Assembly (NCBI GenBank): GCA_001304875.1 | Contig: BBZO01000006.1 | Span: forward strand, 1 to 64,000 | DNA from: Clostridia bacterium UC5.1-2E3 | GTDB taxonomy: Bacteria > Bacillota > Clostridia > Lachnospirales > Lachnospiraceae | Reading direction: 5' to 3' | Length of the DNA stretch: 64,000 nt | Part shown: positions 1 through 8,232 of the stretch, in pieces | Layout: every line of letters begins with the position of its first letter | Numbering within the stretch: the first letter of the stretch is position 1 | Made by a program: the position numbers and the translations under genes | The notes under the pieces: model-generated | Database searches by the model: none | What the model saw: the letters and a program-made list of their open reading frames with translations, nothing else | Told to the model about the DNA's origin: nothing

Positions 1-1
1 C

Positions 2-320
2 GGACAGGGAGGCCGCGACAGCAGCGGGGACCGCGGGAAAAAGAAGGAAACCAGGCGCAGCCGGGATGACGGGTACGAGGCGGAGGACACGGATGAGCGG
101 TCCGAAGAGGAGTACAGAGCGAGACAATACCGGGGACCGGAGCACCGCGACGCGGAGCGGTACATGGCGGGGCGAGGAACCGGATGACGATTTCGAGGAA
201 TTTGAAGATTTAGACGATCTGGCAGGCGGGCCGCAGGAGGATCCCTATAAGAGGAGACCGGCCAGAGAGGCCGCGGCGGCGAAGGCGGACGACGACTTCG
301 AGTTTATTGATCTGGATTAG
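2..320 (+). CDS. C-terminal end of an unidentified acidic protein (partial, frameshifted)
   Basis: The window opens inside a coding region. Reading from base 2 gives a highly charged stretch (for example RDDGYEAEDTDERSEEEY) that stops at 185-187. The next frame takes over from about 175 with EEPDDDFEEFEDLDDL and ends at the TAG at 318-320. The two halves join if one base is missing near 175, the same kind of break seen in many genes here. What is visible is low-complexity, acidic and probably disordered, so I cannot name a family. A strong terminator follows at once. Confidence 0.5.
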   Translation, partial: DREAATAAGTAGKRRKPGAAGMTGTRRRTRMSGPKRSTERDNTGDRSTATRSGTWRGEEPDDDFEEFEDLDDLAGGPQEDPYKRRPAREAAAAKADDDFEFIDLD

Positions 321-326
321 ACAGCA

Positions 327-381
327 GGGGTGCTGCCTCACAGGAGTTTAAATACCTGTGAGGCGGCACCCCCTTGTTTTT
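327..381 (+). terminator. Rho-independent terminator
   Basis: An 18-bp stem (327-344 with 355-372, one G-U pair) closes a 10-base loop and is followed by a T-rich run. It ends the upstream unit and isolates the gntR-mcsA-mcsB-clpC operon. Confidence 0.9.
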
Positions 382-435
382 ATGGCGGTCATCCAGACAT
401 TTTACGCCTAGGGATCCCTTCCCAGCGATTGACAC

Positions 436-474
436 TTGACGTACCACAAAAATATGTTATACTATCACTATAAC
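436..474 (+). promoter_or_regulatory. Promoter of the gntR-mcsAB-clpC operon with a possible GntR operator
   Basis: A -35 box TTGACG (436-441) lies 16 bp before a -10 box TATACT (458-463). A perfect inverted repeat GTTATA (456-461) / TATAAC (469-474) with a 7-base spacer overlaps the -10 box. That placement suits repression by the GntR-family protein encoded next. No CtsR-type GGTCAAA direct heptads are visible. The operator assignment is inference. Confidence 0.5.
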
Positions 475-499
475 AGATATAACGAAAGATGGTGAGCGT

Positions 500-886
500 A
501 TGTTTATAGAGATTGATTTTAACAGTGATGAGGCGATATACATCCAGCTGAGAAATCAGATCATTGTCGGAATTGCCACGGACCGCATCCGGGAGGGGGA
601 CCCGCTTCCGTCGGTGCGCCAGCTGGCGGAAAACATCGGAATTAACATGCACACGGTCAACAAGGCATATTCTGTATTGAAGCAGGAGGGCTTTGTGAAG
701 CTGGACCGCCGCAAGGGCGCGGTCATTGCCGTGGACGTGGATAAGCTGCAGGCGCTGGAGGAGATGCGAAGGGACTTAAGCGTGGTTCTGGCCAAGGCCG
801 CCTGCAAGCATATCAGCCGGGGCGAGGTGCACCAGCTGGTGGACTCCATTTTTGAGGATTTTTCCGGAGTCTGCGGCGGAGAGTAG
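500..886 (+). CDS. GntR-family transcriptional regulator (short, YtrA-like)
   Basis: This 128-residue protein has an N-terminal GntR winged helix (about residues 10-75, with PLPSVRQLAENIGINMHTVN as the recognition region). It has only a short helical tail of about 45 residues, the layout of the YtrA subfamily rather than of FadR- or HutC-type regulators with a ligand domain. It opens the clp operon, where Bacilli usually carry ctsR, and ends 24 bp before the likely mcsA start. It probably controls its own operon through the inverted repeat over the -10 box. The family call is secure; the regulatory role is inferred. Confidence 0.88.
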   Translation: MFIEIDFNSDEAIYIQLRNQIIVGIATDRIREGDPLPSVRQLAENIGINMHTVNKAYSVLKQEGFVKLDRRKGAVIAVDVDKLQALEEMRRDLSVVLAKAACKHISRGEVHQLVDSIFEDFSGVCGGE

Positions 887-910
887 ATGCCGGAGTATGG
901 AGGAAAGAAT

Positions 911-1517
911 ATGATTTGTGAGAGATGCAAGATACGTGAAGCCAATATAAAGTACACCGAGGTCATCAACGGCGTGAAGACGGAGCACAACCTCTGTTCC
1001 CAGTGCGCCAGGGAGATGGATTTCGGGCAGTATTCGTCTATTTTTGAGGGGGATTTCCCTTCGGGAAGCTCTTATCGGGCTTCTGGGCCTGGGGGAGAAC
1101 ACTTCCAGCCGGGAGCAGGAGATGCGGCAGATCACCTGTCCCACCTGCGGGCTCACCTACGAGGAGTTTCTGAAAAAGAGCCGTTTCGGATGCGCCGACT
1201 GCTACCAGGTGTTCGACCTTCTGATCACGGACAATATAAAAAAGGTCCAGGGGAGCGAGAGCCACAAGGGAAAGATTCCCAAAATGAGGAGCCGCTCGGC
1301 GGGCTTTGGCGCGGAAAATGGGGAGGACGCCGGTATGGAGGATATGCCGAAGGCCGCGTCTGCCGGGACGCAGGAGGACGGGGACGATATGGAGAGCCGT
1401 CTGATGAGATTAAAGCGCCAGCTGGAGGCTGCCGTAAAGAACGAGGAGTACGAGACCGCGGCCCGTCTGCGTGACGAGATCCGCGCGATCAAAGAGGAGA
1501 TAAAGACAGATGAGTGA
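911..1517 (+). CDS. mcsA: McsA, zinc-binding activator of the McsB arginine kinase (one frameshift)
   Basis: The protein has two CxxC pairs near its start (CERC and CSQC) and two more (CPTC and CADC), then a C-terminal UVR motif (about LKRQLEAAVKNEEYETAARL). This is the McsA plan: a zinc protein that binds and activates McsB in the ClpC stress system. I start at ATG 911, preceded by GGAGGAAAG, rather than the in-frame ATG at 887. The frame breaks near 1060, where CCCC appears as CCC, and continues to 1515-1517. It overlaps mcsB by 8 bp, so translation is probably coupled. Confidence 0.9.
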
Positions 1518-2545
1518 TTGGTTTGAACGAGTGGAAAATGACAGCTCCAACGTGGTCTACAGCCGCGTCCGCCTGTCCCGCAATTGGGATGAGTACGCGT
1601 TTCCGTCCCGTCTCATGGACCGGGAGAGCCGCGAGCTGGTGGTGCGTCTGGAGCAGGGGATCCAGGGACTGGGATCGCTGGACGGACACAGGTATGAGTC
1701 CGCGTTTCTCTCCCAGCTCAGGATCTGGATAAGGAGGCGCTTAAGGAGCGGAGGATTTTAAACAGCTCCATCGCCCAGCGCCGTTCGCCCACGGGCCTCG
1801 TGATCTCCGATGACGAGAGCGCGAGCCTGGTGTTAAACGGCGAAGATCACATACGGATGCAGTTTCTGGCGCCGGGGCTGGCGCTCAGGGAGTGCTGGCA
1901 GAGGGCGGATAAGCTGGACGACTATATCAACGAGCGGTTCAGCTATGCCTTCGACGACAAGTACGGATATCTGACCACCTATCCCACCAACATGGGGACG
2001 GGGATGAAGGCGTCGGTGGTCATACACATGCCGACGCTCTCCACCAGCCGCAAGTTCAACGAGCTTCTGGGGGAGATGAGCCGCTTCGGCACCACGGTGC
2101 GGGGCGTCTACGGACAGGGAAGCGAGAACTACGGCGCCCTCTACGAGATCTATAACCAGAAGACCCTGGGACAGTCGGAGCAGGAGATCATCGACCTGGT
2201 GGAGAAGGTGGCGCTGCAGCTCACCGGCCAGGAGAACCAGGTGCGGAAGAAGGCGCTGGAGAATCACCGCCTGATCAGGGAGGACGAGATTTATAAATCC
2301 TACGGCGTGTTAAAATACGCCCGCAGGCTGACCATGAAGGACGCCATGACATTTTTATCCCAGATCATGCAGGCTTTGCCGACGGTCTTATCGAGAGCGA
2401 GAAGCCCTGCCATGTGTACCGGCTGATGCTGGGCATCCAGCCGGCCAACCTGCAGCTTCACTCGTCGCGCCCCCTGGGGAAGGACGAGCTGGAGACCGCC
2501 AGGGCGGAGTATTTAAGGAACGCCCTGCCGGAACTTAAAATGTAA
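1510..2545 (+). CDS. mcsB: McsB, protein-arginine kinase (two frameshifts)
   Basis: McsB phosphorylates arginines on proteins, marking them for ClpC-ClpP degradation. The ATP-guanido phosphotransferase fold is recognised from SRVRLSRNWDEYAFPSRL near the start, PTNMGTGMKASVVIHMP in the middle, and RLMLGIQPANLQLHSSRPLG close to the end. Frames break near 1725 (CC reads as C) and near 2373 (GGG reads as GG), and the conserved protein continues across both. The position before PTN reads Tyr (TTYPTNMGTG), whereas phosphagen kinases and many McsB proteins have Cys there. It overlaps mcsA and lies 22 bp before clpC. Confidence 0.9.
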
Positions 2546-2567
2546 GACGAATTTAGGAGGACGCGAT

Positions 2568-5021
2568 ATGATCGATCGATTTACAGCGAAGGCCAGGGAA
2601 GCCATCCGCCTGGCCGTGGAGGCGGCGGAGGAGCTGGGCCACGGCTACGTGGGCACCGAGCACCTTCTCATTGGCCTCATAGAGGAGGGCAGCGGCGTGG
2701 CTGCCCAGATACTGAATGCCCACGGCGTGCAGGAGGAGAAGGTGATGAACCTGGTGAGCCAGCTCATCGCCCCCAACAACGTGGCGCGCCTTAAGGAGCC
2801 GGGGGCTACACCCCCAGCGCCAAGCGCATTCTGGAGAACAGCTACCGGGAGGCGGTGCGCTTTAAGGCGCCGCTCATCGGCACCGAGCATCTTCTGATGG
2901 CTATTTTAAAGGAGGGCGACTGCGTGGCGTCCCGGCTGTTAAACACCATGAACGTCAACGTGCAGAAGCTCTACATCGACCTTCTGGGAGCCATGGGCGA
3001 GGATGCGCCCACGGACCGGGAGGAGCTTCCCAGAGAGGCGGGCGGGAGAGGAACGCCACGCCGACCCTGGACAATTACAGCCGGGATCTGACCAGCCTGG
3101 CCCAGGCGGGACGCCTGGATCCGGTCATCGGCAGGGAGCAGGAGATCCAGCGGGTGATCCAGATCTTAAGCCGCAGGACGAAGAACAACCCCTGTCTGAT
3201 CGGCGAGCCCGGCGTGGGAAAGACCGCCGTGGTGGAGGGGCTGGCCCAGATGATCGTGGGCGGCGACGTGCCGGAGACCATCTCCGGCAAGCGGGTGGTG
3301 ACCCTGGATCTCTCCGGTATGGTGGCCGGCTCCAAGTACAGGGGCGAGTTTGAGGAGCGCATCAAGAAGGTGCTCTCCGAGGTCCGCGAGGCCGGCGACG
3401 TGCTCCTGTTCATCGACGAGATCCACACCATCATCGGCGCAGGCGGCGCCGAGGGGGCCATCGACGCCTCCAATATTTTAAAGCCGTCCCTGGCCAGGGG
3501 AGAGCTCCAGCTGATCGGAGCCACCACCATCGACGAGTACCGCAAGCACATCGAGAAGGACGCGGCGCTGGAGCGCCGGTTCCAGCCAGTGACCGTGGAG
3601 GAGCCCACAGAGGAGCAGTCCTACGAGATCCTTAAAGGACTGCGGGCCGCTACGAGGAGCATCACAAGGTGAAGATCACCGACGAGGCTTTAAAGGCTGC
3701 CGTGAAGCTCTCCGCCCGCTATATTAACGACCGTTTCCTGCCGGATAAGGCCGTGGATCTGATCGACGAGGCCTCGTCCAAGGTGCGGCTGACCGTGTTT
3801 GTGGAGCCGCCGGAGATCCGGGAGCTGGAGGAGGAGATCGCCGCCCTGGAGAAATCCAAGGAGAACGCCATCAAGTCCGAGGCCTACGAGAAGGCCGGCG
3901 ACATCAAGAAAAAGCAGGAGAAGAAGCGCGAGAAGATCGAGAAGATCCGTGCAAAATGGCAGAAGGAGAAGACCACCCGCCTTCTGGTGGTGGGGGAGAA
4001 TGAGATCGCCGACGTGGTGTCCGGCTGGACCAAGATCCCCGTCCAGAAGCTGGAGGAGGAGGAATCCCAGAAGTTAATGAAGCTGGAGTCCATTCTCCAC
4101 GAGCGGGTCATCGGCCAGGAGGAGGCCGTGACCGCGGTGTCCCGCGCCATCCGCCGCGGCCGGGTGGGACTCAAGGACCCGAAGCGTCCCATCGGCTCCT
4201 TCCTGTTCTTAGGCCCCACCGGCGTGGGAAAGACGGAGCTCTCCAAGGCGCTGGCAGAGGCCATGTTCGGTACAGAGAGCGCGCTGATCCGCGTGGACAT
4301 GTCCGAGTATATGGAGAAGCACAGCGTCTCCAAGATGATCGGCTCCCCGCCCGGATACGTGGGCTACGACGAGGGCGGCCAGCTCAGCGAGAAGGTGCGC
4401 AGGAATCCCTACTCGGTGATCCTGTTCGACGAGATCGAGAAGGCGCACCCGGACGTGTTCAACATCCTGCTGCAGGTGCTGGACGACGGCCACATCACCG
4501 ACGCCCAGGGGCGTAAGATCGATTTTAAGAACACCATCCTCATCATGACCTCCAACGCAGGCGCCGAGAACATCGTGTCGCCCAAGCGCCTGGGCTTCTC
4601 CTCGGAGAACGACGAGAAAGCCAACTACGGCTTTATGAAGGATAAGGTCATGGAGGAGGTGAAACGCCTCTTCAAGCCGGAGTTTTTAAACCGGATCGAC
4701 GACATTGTGGTGTTCCATCAGTTAAACAGAGAGCACATGAAGGAGATCGCCGACATCATGCTGCGCACCATCGTCTCCAGGAGCCGGGAGCAGATGGGCA
4801 TTGCCCTCACAGTGGACGACAGCGCGAAGGAGCTGCTGATCGAGAAAGGCTACGATGAGAAGTACGGCGCCCGCCCGCTGCGCCGCACCATCCAGACCTA
4901 TCTGGAAGATAAGCTGGCGGAGGCCATCCTGGAAGGCGCCGTGAAGAAGGATGAGGAGGTGCTGGTGACGCGGGAGAATGATGCGCTCAAATTTTCCTCC
5001 CCGGTTGCCGCAAACCTCTAG
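2568..5021 (+). CDS. clpC: ClpC, AAA+ unfoldase of the Clp protease (three frameshifts)
   Basis: ClpC is the hexameric unfoldase that feeds substrates to ClpP. Visible parts in order are the repeated N-domain ([13 protein letters not shown], then [11 protein letters not shown]), Walker A of D1 ([13 protein letters not shown]) with Walker B (VLLFIDEIH), a UVR-type coiled middle segment ([16 protein letters not shown]), Walker A of D2 ([13 protein letters not shown]) with [13 protein letters not shown], and the C-terminal sensor-2 region (YGARPLRR). Frame breaks near 2803, 3052 and 3645 each fit loss of one G in a G run. The ribosome site AGGAGG precedes the ATG. It is the last gene of the operon. 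Confidence 0.95.
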
Positions 5022-5093
5022 CCAACCGCCGGGAAGTATGATATACTATTGAGACTTAAACCAATACACATGAGAATACCAGGAGGACGAGAT

Positions 5094-5507
5094 ATGCCAG
5101 GAATTAAGGAACTGATCCGCAGCGAGGAAGACGGGACCATCAGCTTTGGTAACTACGAGCTTGAGACCAAGTCTAAGCTTCAGGATTTCGAACATCAGGG
5201 GGACCTCTACAAGGTCAAGACATTTTATGAGATAACGAAGCTGGAGCGCAACGGTATGTTCGTGTATGAGTCCGTACCGGGCACAGCGGTGAACCATTTC
5301 CAGGTGTTCGACACCGAGCTCACCTTTACGGTGGAGGGAACGAAGGATGCACAGATTACGGTGCAGCTTGAGGATGACTGCGAGTACGAGGTCTATGTGG
5401 ACGGCGTGGCCGTGGGAGGCATGAAGACCAATCTGAGCGGCAAGCTGGTGTTCAGCGTGGAATTGAGCGAGGGCCAGGAGTCCGGGATCCGCATTGTAAA
5501 AAGATAA
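5094..5507 (+). CDS. Conserved small clostridial protein (often labelled endosialidase)
   Basis: This intact protein of 137 residues begins MPGIKELIRSEEDGTISFGN and has regularly alternating beta-type sequence throughout. Proteins of this kind are common in Lachnospiraceae and are often called endosialidase in databases, but I see no catalytic motif to support that activity. I chose ATG 5094 because AGGAGG lies at the right spacing; an in-frame upstream start lacks one. It sits between clpC and radA with its own terminator. Function unknown. Confidence 0.7.
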   Translation: MPGIKELIRSEEDGTISFGNYELETKSKLQDFEHQGDLYKVKTFYEITKLERNGMFVYESVPGTAVNHFQVFDTELTFTVEGTKDAQITVQLEDDCEYEVYVDGVAVGGMKTNLSGKLVFSVELSEGQESGIRIVKR

Positions 5508-5510
5508 CAG

Positions 5511-5548
5511 CCGGGGGCGCGGGGATGTAGTTCCGCGCCCCGGTTTTT
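5511..5548 (+). terminator. Rho-independent terminator
   Basis: CCGGGG(G)CGCGG at 5511-5522 pairs with CCGCGCCCCGG at 5533-5543 (one bulged G), followed by TTTTT. It sits just before the radA ribosome site. Confidence 0.85.
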
Positions 5549-5559
5549 GAGGAGAATCT

Positions 5560-6927
5560 ATGGCAAAAGCGAAGACGACCGCATTTTTCTGCAAGGAGTG
5601 CGGGTACGAATCGGCAAAATGGATGGGGCAGTGCCCCGCCTGCCGTCAGTGGAACACGATGGTGGAGGAGCCGGTGGCCCCGAAGAAGGAGAGTGCGGCA
5701 AGGAGCGCCCCGGCGTTTTCCGTGCGCACGCCGCCCATGAAGCTTTCGGAGGTGTCGCTGGCGGAGCAGGACCGCATGTCCACCGGCTACGGAGAGCTGG
5801 ACCGGGTGCTGGGAAGCGGCATCGTGGGCGGCTCCATGATCCTGGTGGGCGGCGACCCGGGCATCGGAAAATCTACGCTGCTTCTGCAGGTGTGCCGGAA
5901 TCTGGCGGCCGCGGGAAAGCGGGTGCTCTACATATCCGGGGAGGAGTCCTTAAAGCAGATCAGGCTGCGGGCGGAGCGCATCGGCGATATGAACGGGGAA
6001 CTGTACTTTCTCTGCGAGACGGCCCTCGGCCGCATCGAGGAGGAGATTAAAAAGCTTAAGCCCGACGTGGCCGTCATCGACTCCATCCAGACCATGTTCT
6101 GCGACTCGGCCGCCGCCGCGCCGGGGAGCGTGAGCCAGGTGCGGGAGTCCACCAGCCTGCTGATGCAGATTGCCAAAGGGCTGGGCGTCGCCATGTTCAT
6201 CGTGGGTCACGTGACCAAGGAGGGCGTGGTGGCCGGCCCCAGACTTTTGGAGCACATGGTGGACACGGTGCTCTACTTCGAGGGCGAGAGGAACGCCGCC
6301 TACCGGGTGGTGCGGGGCGTCAAGAACCGCTTCGGCTCCACCAACGAGATCGGCGTTTTCGAGATGACGGAGGCGGGCCTTATGGAGGTGCCGAACCCGT
6401 CGGAGTATATGCTGAACGGCCGGCCGGAGGGGGCCTCCGGGGCCGTGGTGGCCTGCTCCATGGAGGGGACGAGGCCCATTCTCATCGAGGTGCAGGCGCT
6501 GGTCACCAGGACCAATTTCGGCATGCCCCGCAGAACCGCCGCGGGCGTGGACTACAACCGGGTGAATCTTCTGACCGCGGTGCTGGAAAAGCGGTGCCGC
6601 TACGACCTGTCCCAGATGGACGCCTACGTGAACATCGCCGGCGGCATGAAGATGAACGAGCCCGCGCTGGATCTGGCCATCGCCATGGCCATCATCTCCA
6701 GCTACAAGGACGTACCCGTGGACGAGAAGACCATCATCTTCGGCGAGGTGGGCTTATCCGGCGAGGTGCGGGCGGTTTCCATGGCGGAGCAGCGGGTGAA
6801 CGAGGCCGTGAAGCTGGGCTTCGAGGCCTGCATCCTGCCGAAGATCTGTCTGGAAAAGATGAAAAAGAACGATAAAATAAAGCTTTACGGCGTCAGCAGC
6901 CTGCGGGAGGCCATCGCGCTTTTGTAA
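5560..6927 (+). CDS. radA: RadA, DNA repair ATPase
   Basis: This intact gene of 455 residues encodes a RadA/Sms protein, a RecA-like helicase that aids branch migration during recombination. Features in order are an N-terminal zinc finger (CKEC...CPAC), Walker A GGDPGIGKSTLLLQ at about residue 95, the RadA signature VKNRFGSTNE at about residue 252, and a C-terminal Lon-protease-like domain without the catalytic serine. The ribosome site GAGGAG precedes the ATG. It is one of the few long genes here without a frame break. Confidence 0.97.
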   Translation: MAKAKTTAFFCKECGYESAKWMGQCPACRQWNTMVEEPVAPKKESAARSAPAFSVRTPPMKLSEVSLAEQDRMSTGYGELDRVLGSGIVGGSMILVGGDPGIGKSTLLLQVCRNLAAAGKRVLYISGEESLKQIRLRAERIGDMNGELYFLCETALGRIEEEIKKLKPDVAVIDSIQTMFCDSAAAAPGSVSQVRESTSLLMQIAKGLGVAMFIVGHVTKEGVVAGPRLLEHMVDTVLYFEGERNAAYRVVRGVKNRFGSTNEIGVFEMTEAGLMEVPNPSEYMLNGRPEGASGAVVACSMEGTRPILIEVQALVTRTNFGMPRRTAAGVDYNRVNLLTAVLEKRCRYDLSQMDAYVNIAGGMKMNEPALDLAIAMAIISSYKDVPVDEKTIIFGEVGLSGEVRAVSMAEQRVNEAVKLGFEACILPKICLEKMKKNDKIKLYGVSSLREAIALL

Positions 6928-6942
6928 AGAGAAAGGTGAATT

Positions 6943-7338
6943 ATGCGGGATAAATTTATGCGTTTTATGCAGGGAAGATACGGGATGGACCAGTTTGGCC
7001 GGTTTATAGCCGCGGCGGCGCTGTTCTGCGCCCTGCTGTCCATGTTTCTGAGACACAATCTGTTTTACTGGATCGCGCTGGCGCTCATCGCCTACAGCTA
7101 TTTCCGGATGTTCTCCAGAAATATAAGCAAGCGGTACGCGGAGAACGTGGCGTTCCAGAAGCAGTGGAATAAGTTTATGGGGAAATTCAACAAACAGAAA
7201 AATCTCTGGTCGCAGCGCAGGTACTACCATATCTACACCTGCCCCGGATGCCGGCAGAAGATCCGGATCCCCAAAGGAAAGGGGAAGATCGAGGTCAGAT
7301 GCCCGAAATGCGGCGAGACCTTCATCCGGAAGTCATAG
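6943..7338 (+). CDS. Two-helix membrane protein with C-terminal zinc ribbon
   Basis: This 131-residue protein lies 15 bp after radA and probably shares its transcript. Two hydrophobic segments (FIAAAALFCALLSMFL and LFYWIALALIAYSYF) are followed by a basic linker and a four-cysteine zinc ribbon (CPGC...CPKC) at the C terminus. The ribbon probably faces the cytoplasm. I do not recognise a named family, and the function is unknown. Confidence 0.75.
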   Translation: MRDKFMRFMQGRYGMDQFGRFIAAAALFCALLSMFLRHNLFYWIALALIAYSYFRMFSRNISKRYAENVAFQKQWNKFMGKFNKQKNLWSQRRYYHIYTCPGCRQKIRIPKGKGKIEVRCPKCGETFIRKS

Positions 7339-7398
7339 GACGCGGCTGGCCTGTCCGGAGCATGTGACGTATTTTGCGAAATATTTTGAAAAAAGCAT

Positions 7399-7427
7399 TT
7401 GACATATAATCGGTGTTATGATATCAT
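7399..7427 (+). promoter_or_regulatory. Promoter of tRNA-Trp
   Basis: TTGACA (7399-7404) is spaced 17 bp from TATCAT (7422-7427), which ends 17 bp before the tRNA. This is a near-consensus housekeeping promoter. Confidence 0.7.
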
Positions 7428-7444
7428 ATCCGGGTAGGCAATTT

Positions 7445-7515
7445 AGGGGAATAGTTCAATGGCAGAGCAACGGTCTCCAAAACCGTTAATGGGGGTTCGA
7501 ATCCCTCTTCCCCTG
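7445..7515 (+). tRNA. tRNA-Trp (anticodon CCA)
   Basis: A full cloverleaf can be drawn. The acceptor stem AGGGGAA (7445-7451) pairs with TTCCCCT (7508-7514), with discriminator G 7515. The anticodon stem ACGGT/ACCGT holds the loop CTCCAAA with anticodon CCA, and the T loop reads TTCGAAT. The CCA tail is not encoded. Confidence 0.97.
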
Positions 7516-7541
7516 TTTCAGAATGAATAGCGCAAGCGGTA

Positions 7542-7571
7542 AAGACCAGTCATCGGAGACTGGTCTTTTTT
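7542..7571 (+). terminator. Terminator after tRNA-Trp
   Basis: AAGACCAGT (7542-7550) pairs with ACTGGTCTT (7559-7567) across an 8-base loop, followed by a T run. I see no gene between here and 7784. Confidence 0.9.
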
Positions 7572-7783
7572 CAAACCTGCGAAAAAAGCGTGTAAATTCT
7601 CTGTAAATCTGTGAATTTTAATAAAATCCTTACACCAGAACGGGACCTGTGGGAAAGAATGCGTATGAGTTCCCCTTTTTCCATACCGCATTCTGATAAA
7701 CACTGCCGATGCCGCCATGCCAGAGCCGTGAAAATTGTGCATTTTACACAATGAAACCTGCTTCTGTATAATGGAGGTAAAAT

Positions 7784-7813
7784 TTGACAATTATAATTAT
7801 TACATGGTATATA
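7784..7813 (+). promoter_or_regulatory. Promoter of the HPr-like gene
   Basis: TTGACA (7784-7789) is spaced 18 bp from TATATA (7808-7813), about 65 bp before the start codon. The gene-free stretch 7516-7877 otherwise holds only the tRNA terminator. Confidence 0.6.
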
Positions 7814-7877
7814 TAACCAGAATACTATATATTGTGCTGCAGTCAGGACTGCACTGCGAAAGGATGAAAGAAATTCT

Positions 7878-8117
7878 ATGAATCAGAGACGAATTATGTT
7901 GTCTACGATTGACGATGCAAAGAGATTTGTTGCCGCTGCATCCAAATGTGATTTTGAGATCGACATTTTTTACAACCGTGTTGTGATTGATGCCAAGTCC
8001 TTATTGGGTGTGCTCAGCCTGGATCTGACCAGAGTTCTCACCGTGGAATACGACGGACACAATGAGGAGTTTGAGACATTTCTTGACGAGGTGGCTGCAA
8101 AGGTGAGCGCTGCGTAA
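7878..8117 (+). CDS. HPr-fold protein lacking the phosphorylatable histidine
   Basis: This 79-residue protein has the HPr fold, best seen in VVIDAKSLLGVLSLDL, the counterpart of the HPr helix-2 and regulatory-serine region. The usual GLHARPA segment with the active histidine is replaced by STIDDAKRFVAAAS, so it cannot accept phosphate as HPr does. It may be a regulatory HPr-like protein, comparable in principle to Crh. The ribosome site AAAGGATG precedes the ATG and a terminator hairpin follows. Confidence 0.8.
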   Translation: MNQRRIMLSTIDDAKRFVAAASKCDFEIDIFYNRVVIDAKSLLGVLSLDLTRVLTVEYDGHNEEFETFLDEVAAKVSAA

Positions 8118-8159
8118 TCGGCAGACGAAATCAGAGTTTAATTATTGAATTTAGAGACT

Positions 8160-8204
8160 GGAAAAAGGGAATGACGGGCCAGGGGTCCGCCGTTCCCTTT
8201 TTCC
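8160..8204 (+). terminator. Terminator hairpin
   Basis: GGAAAAAGGGAA (8160-8171) pairs with TTCCCTTTTTCC (8193-8204), with further imperfect pairing inside. The T tract is part of the descending arm, so it may work in both directions. Confidence 0.65.
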
Positions 8205-8232
8205 GTCATCTGCAGGGAGAGGGAGCGACGGC

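Noticed and set aside
1510-5021. mcsB and clpC as pseudogenes
   Set aside because: The breaks fit single-base losses in homopolymers and the protein continues perfectly in the next frame. Sequencing error is more likely than decay.
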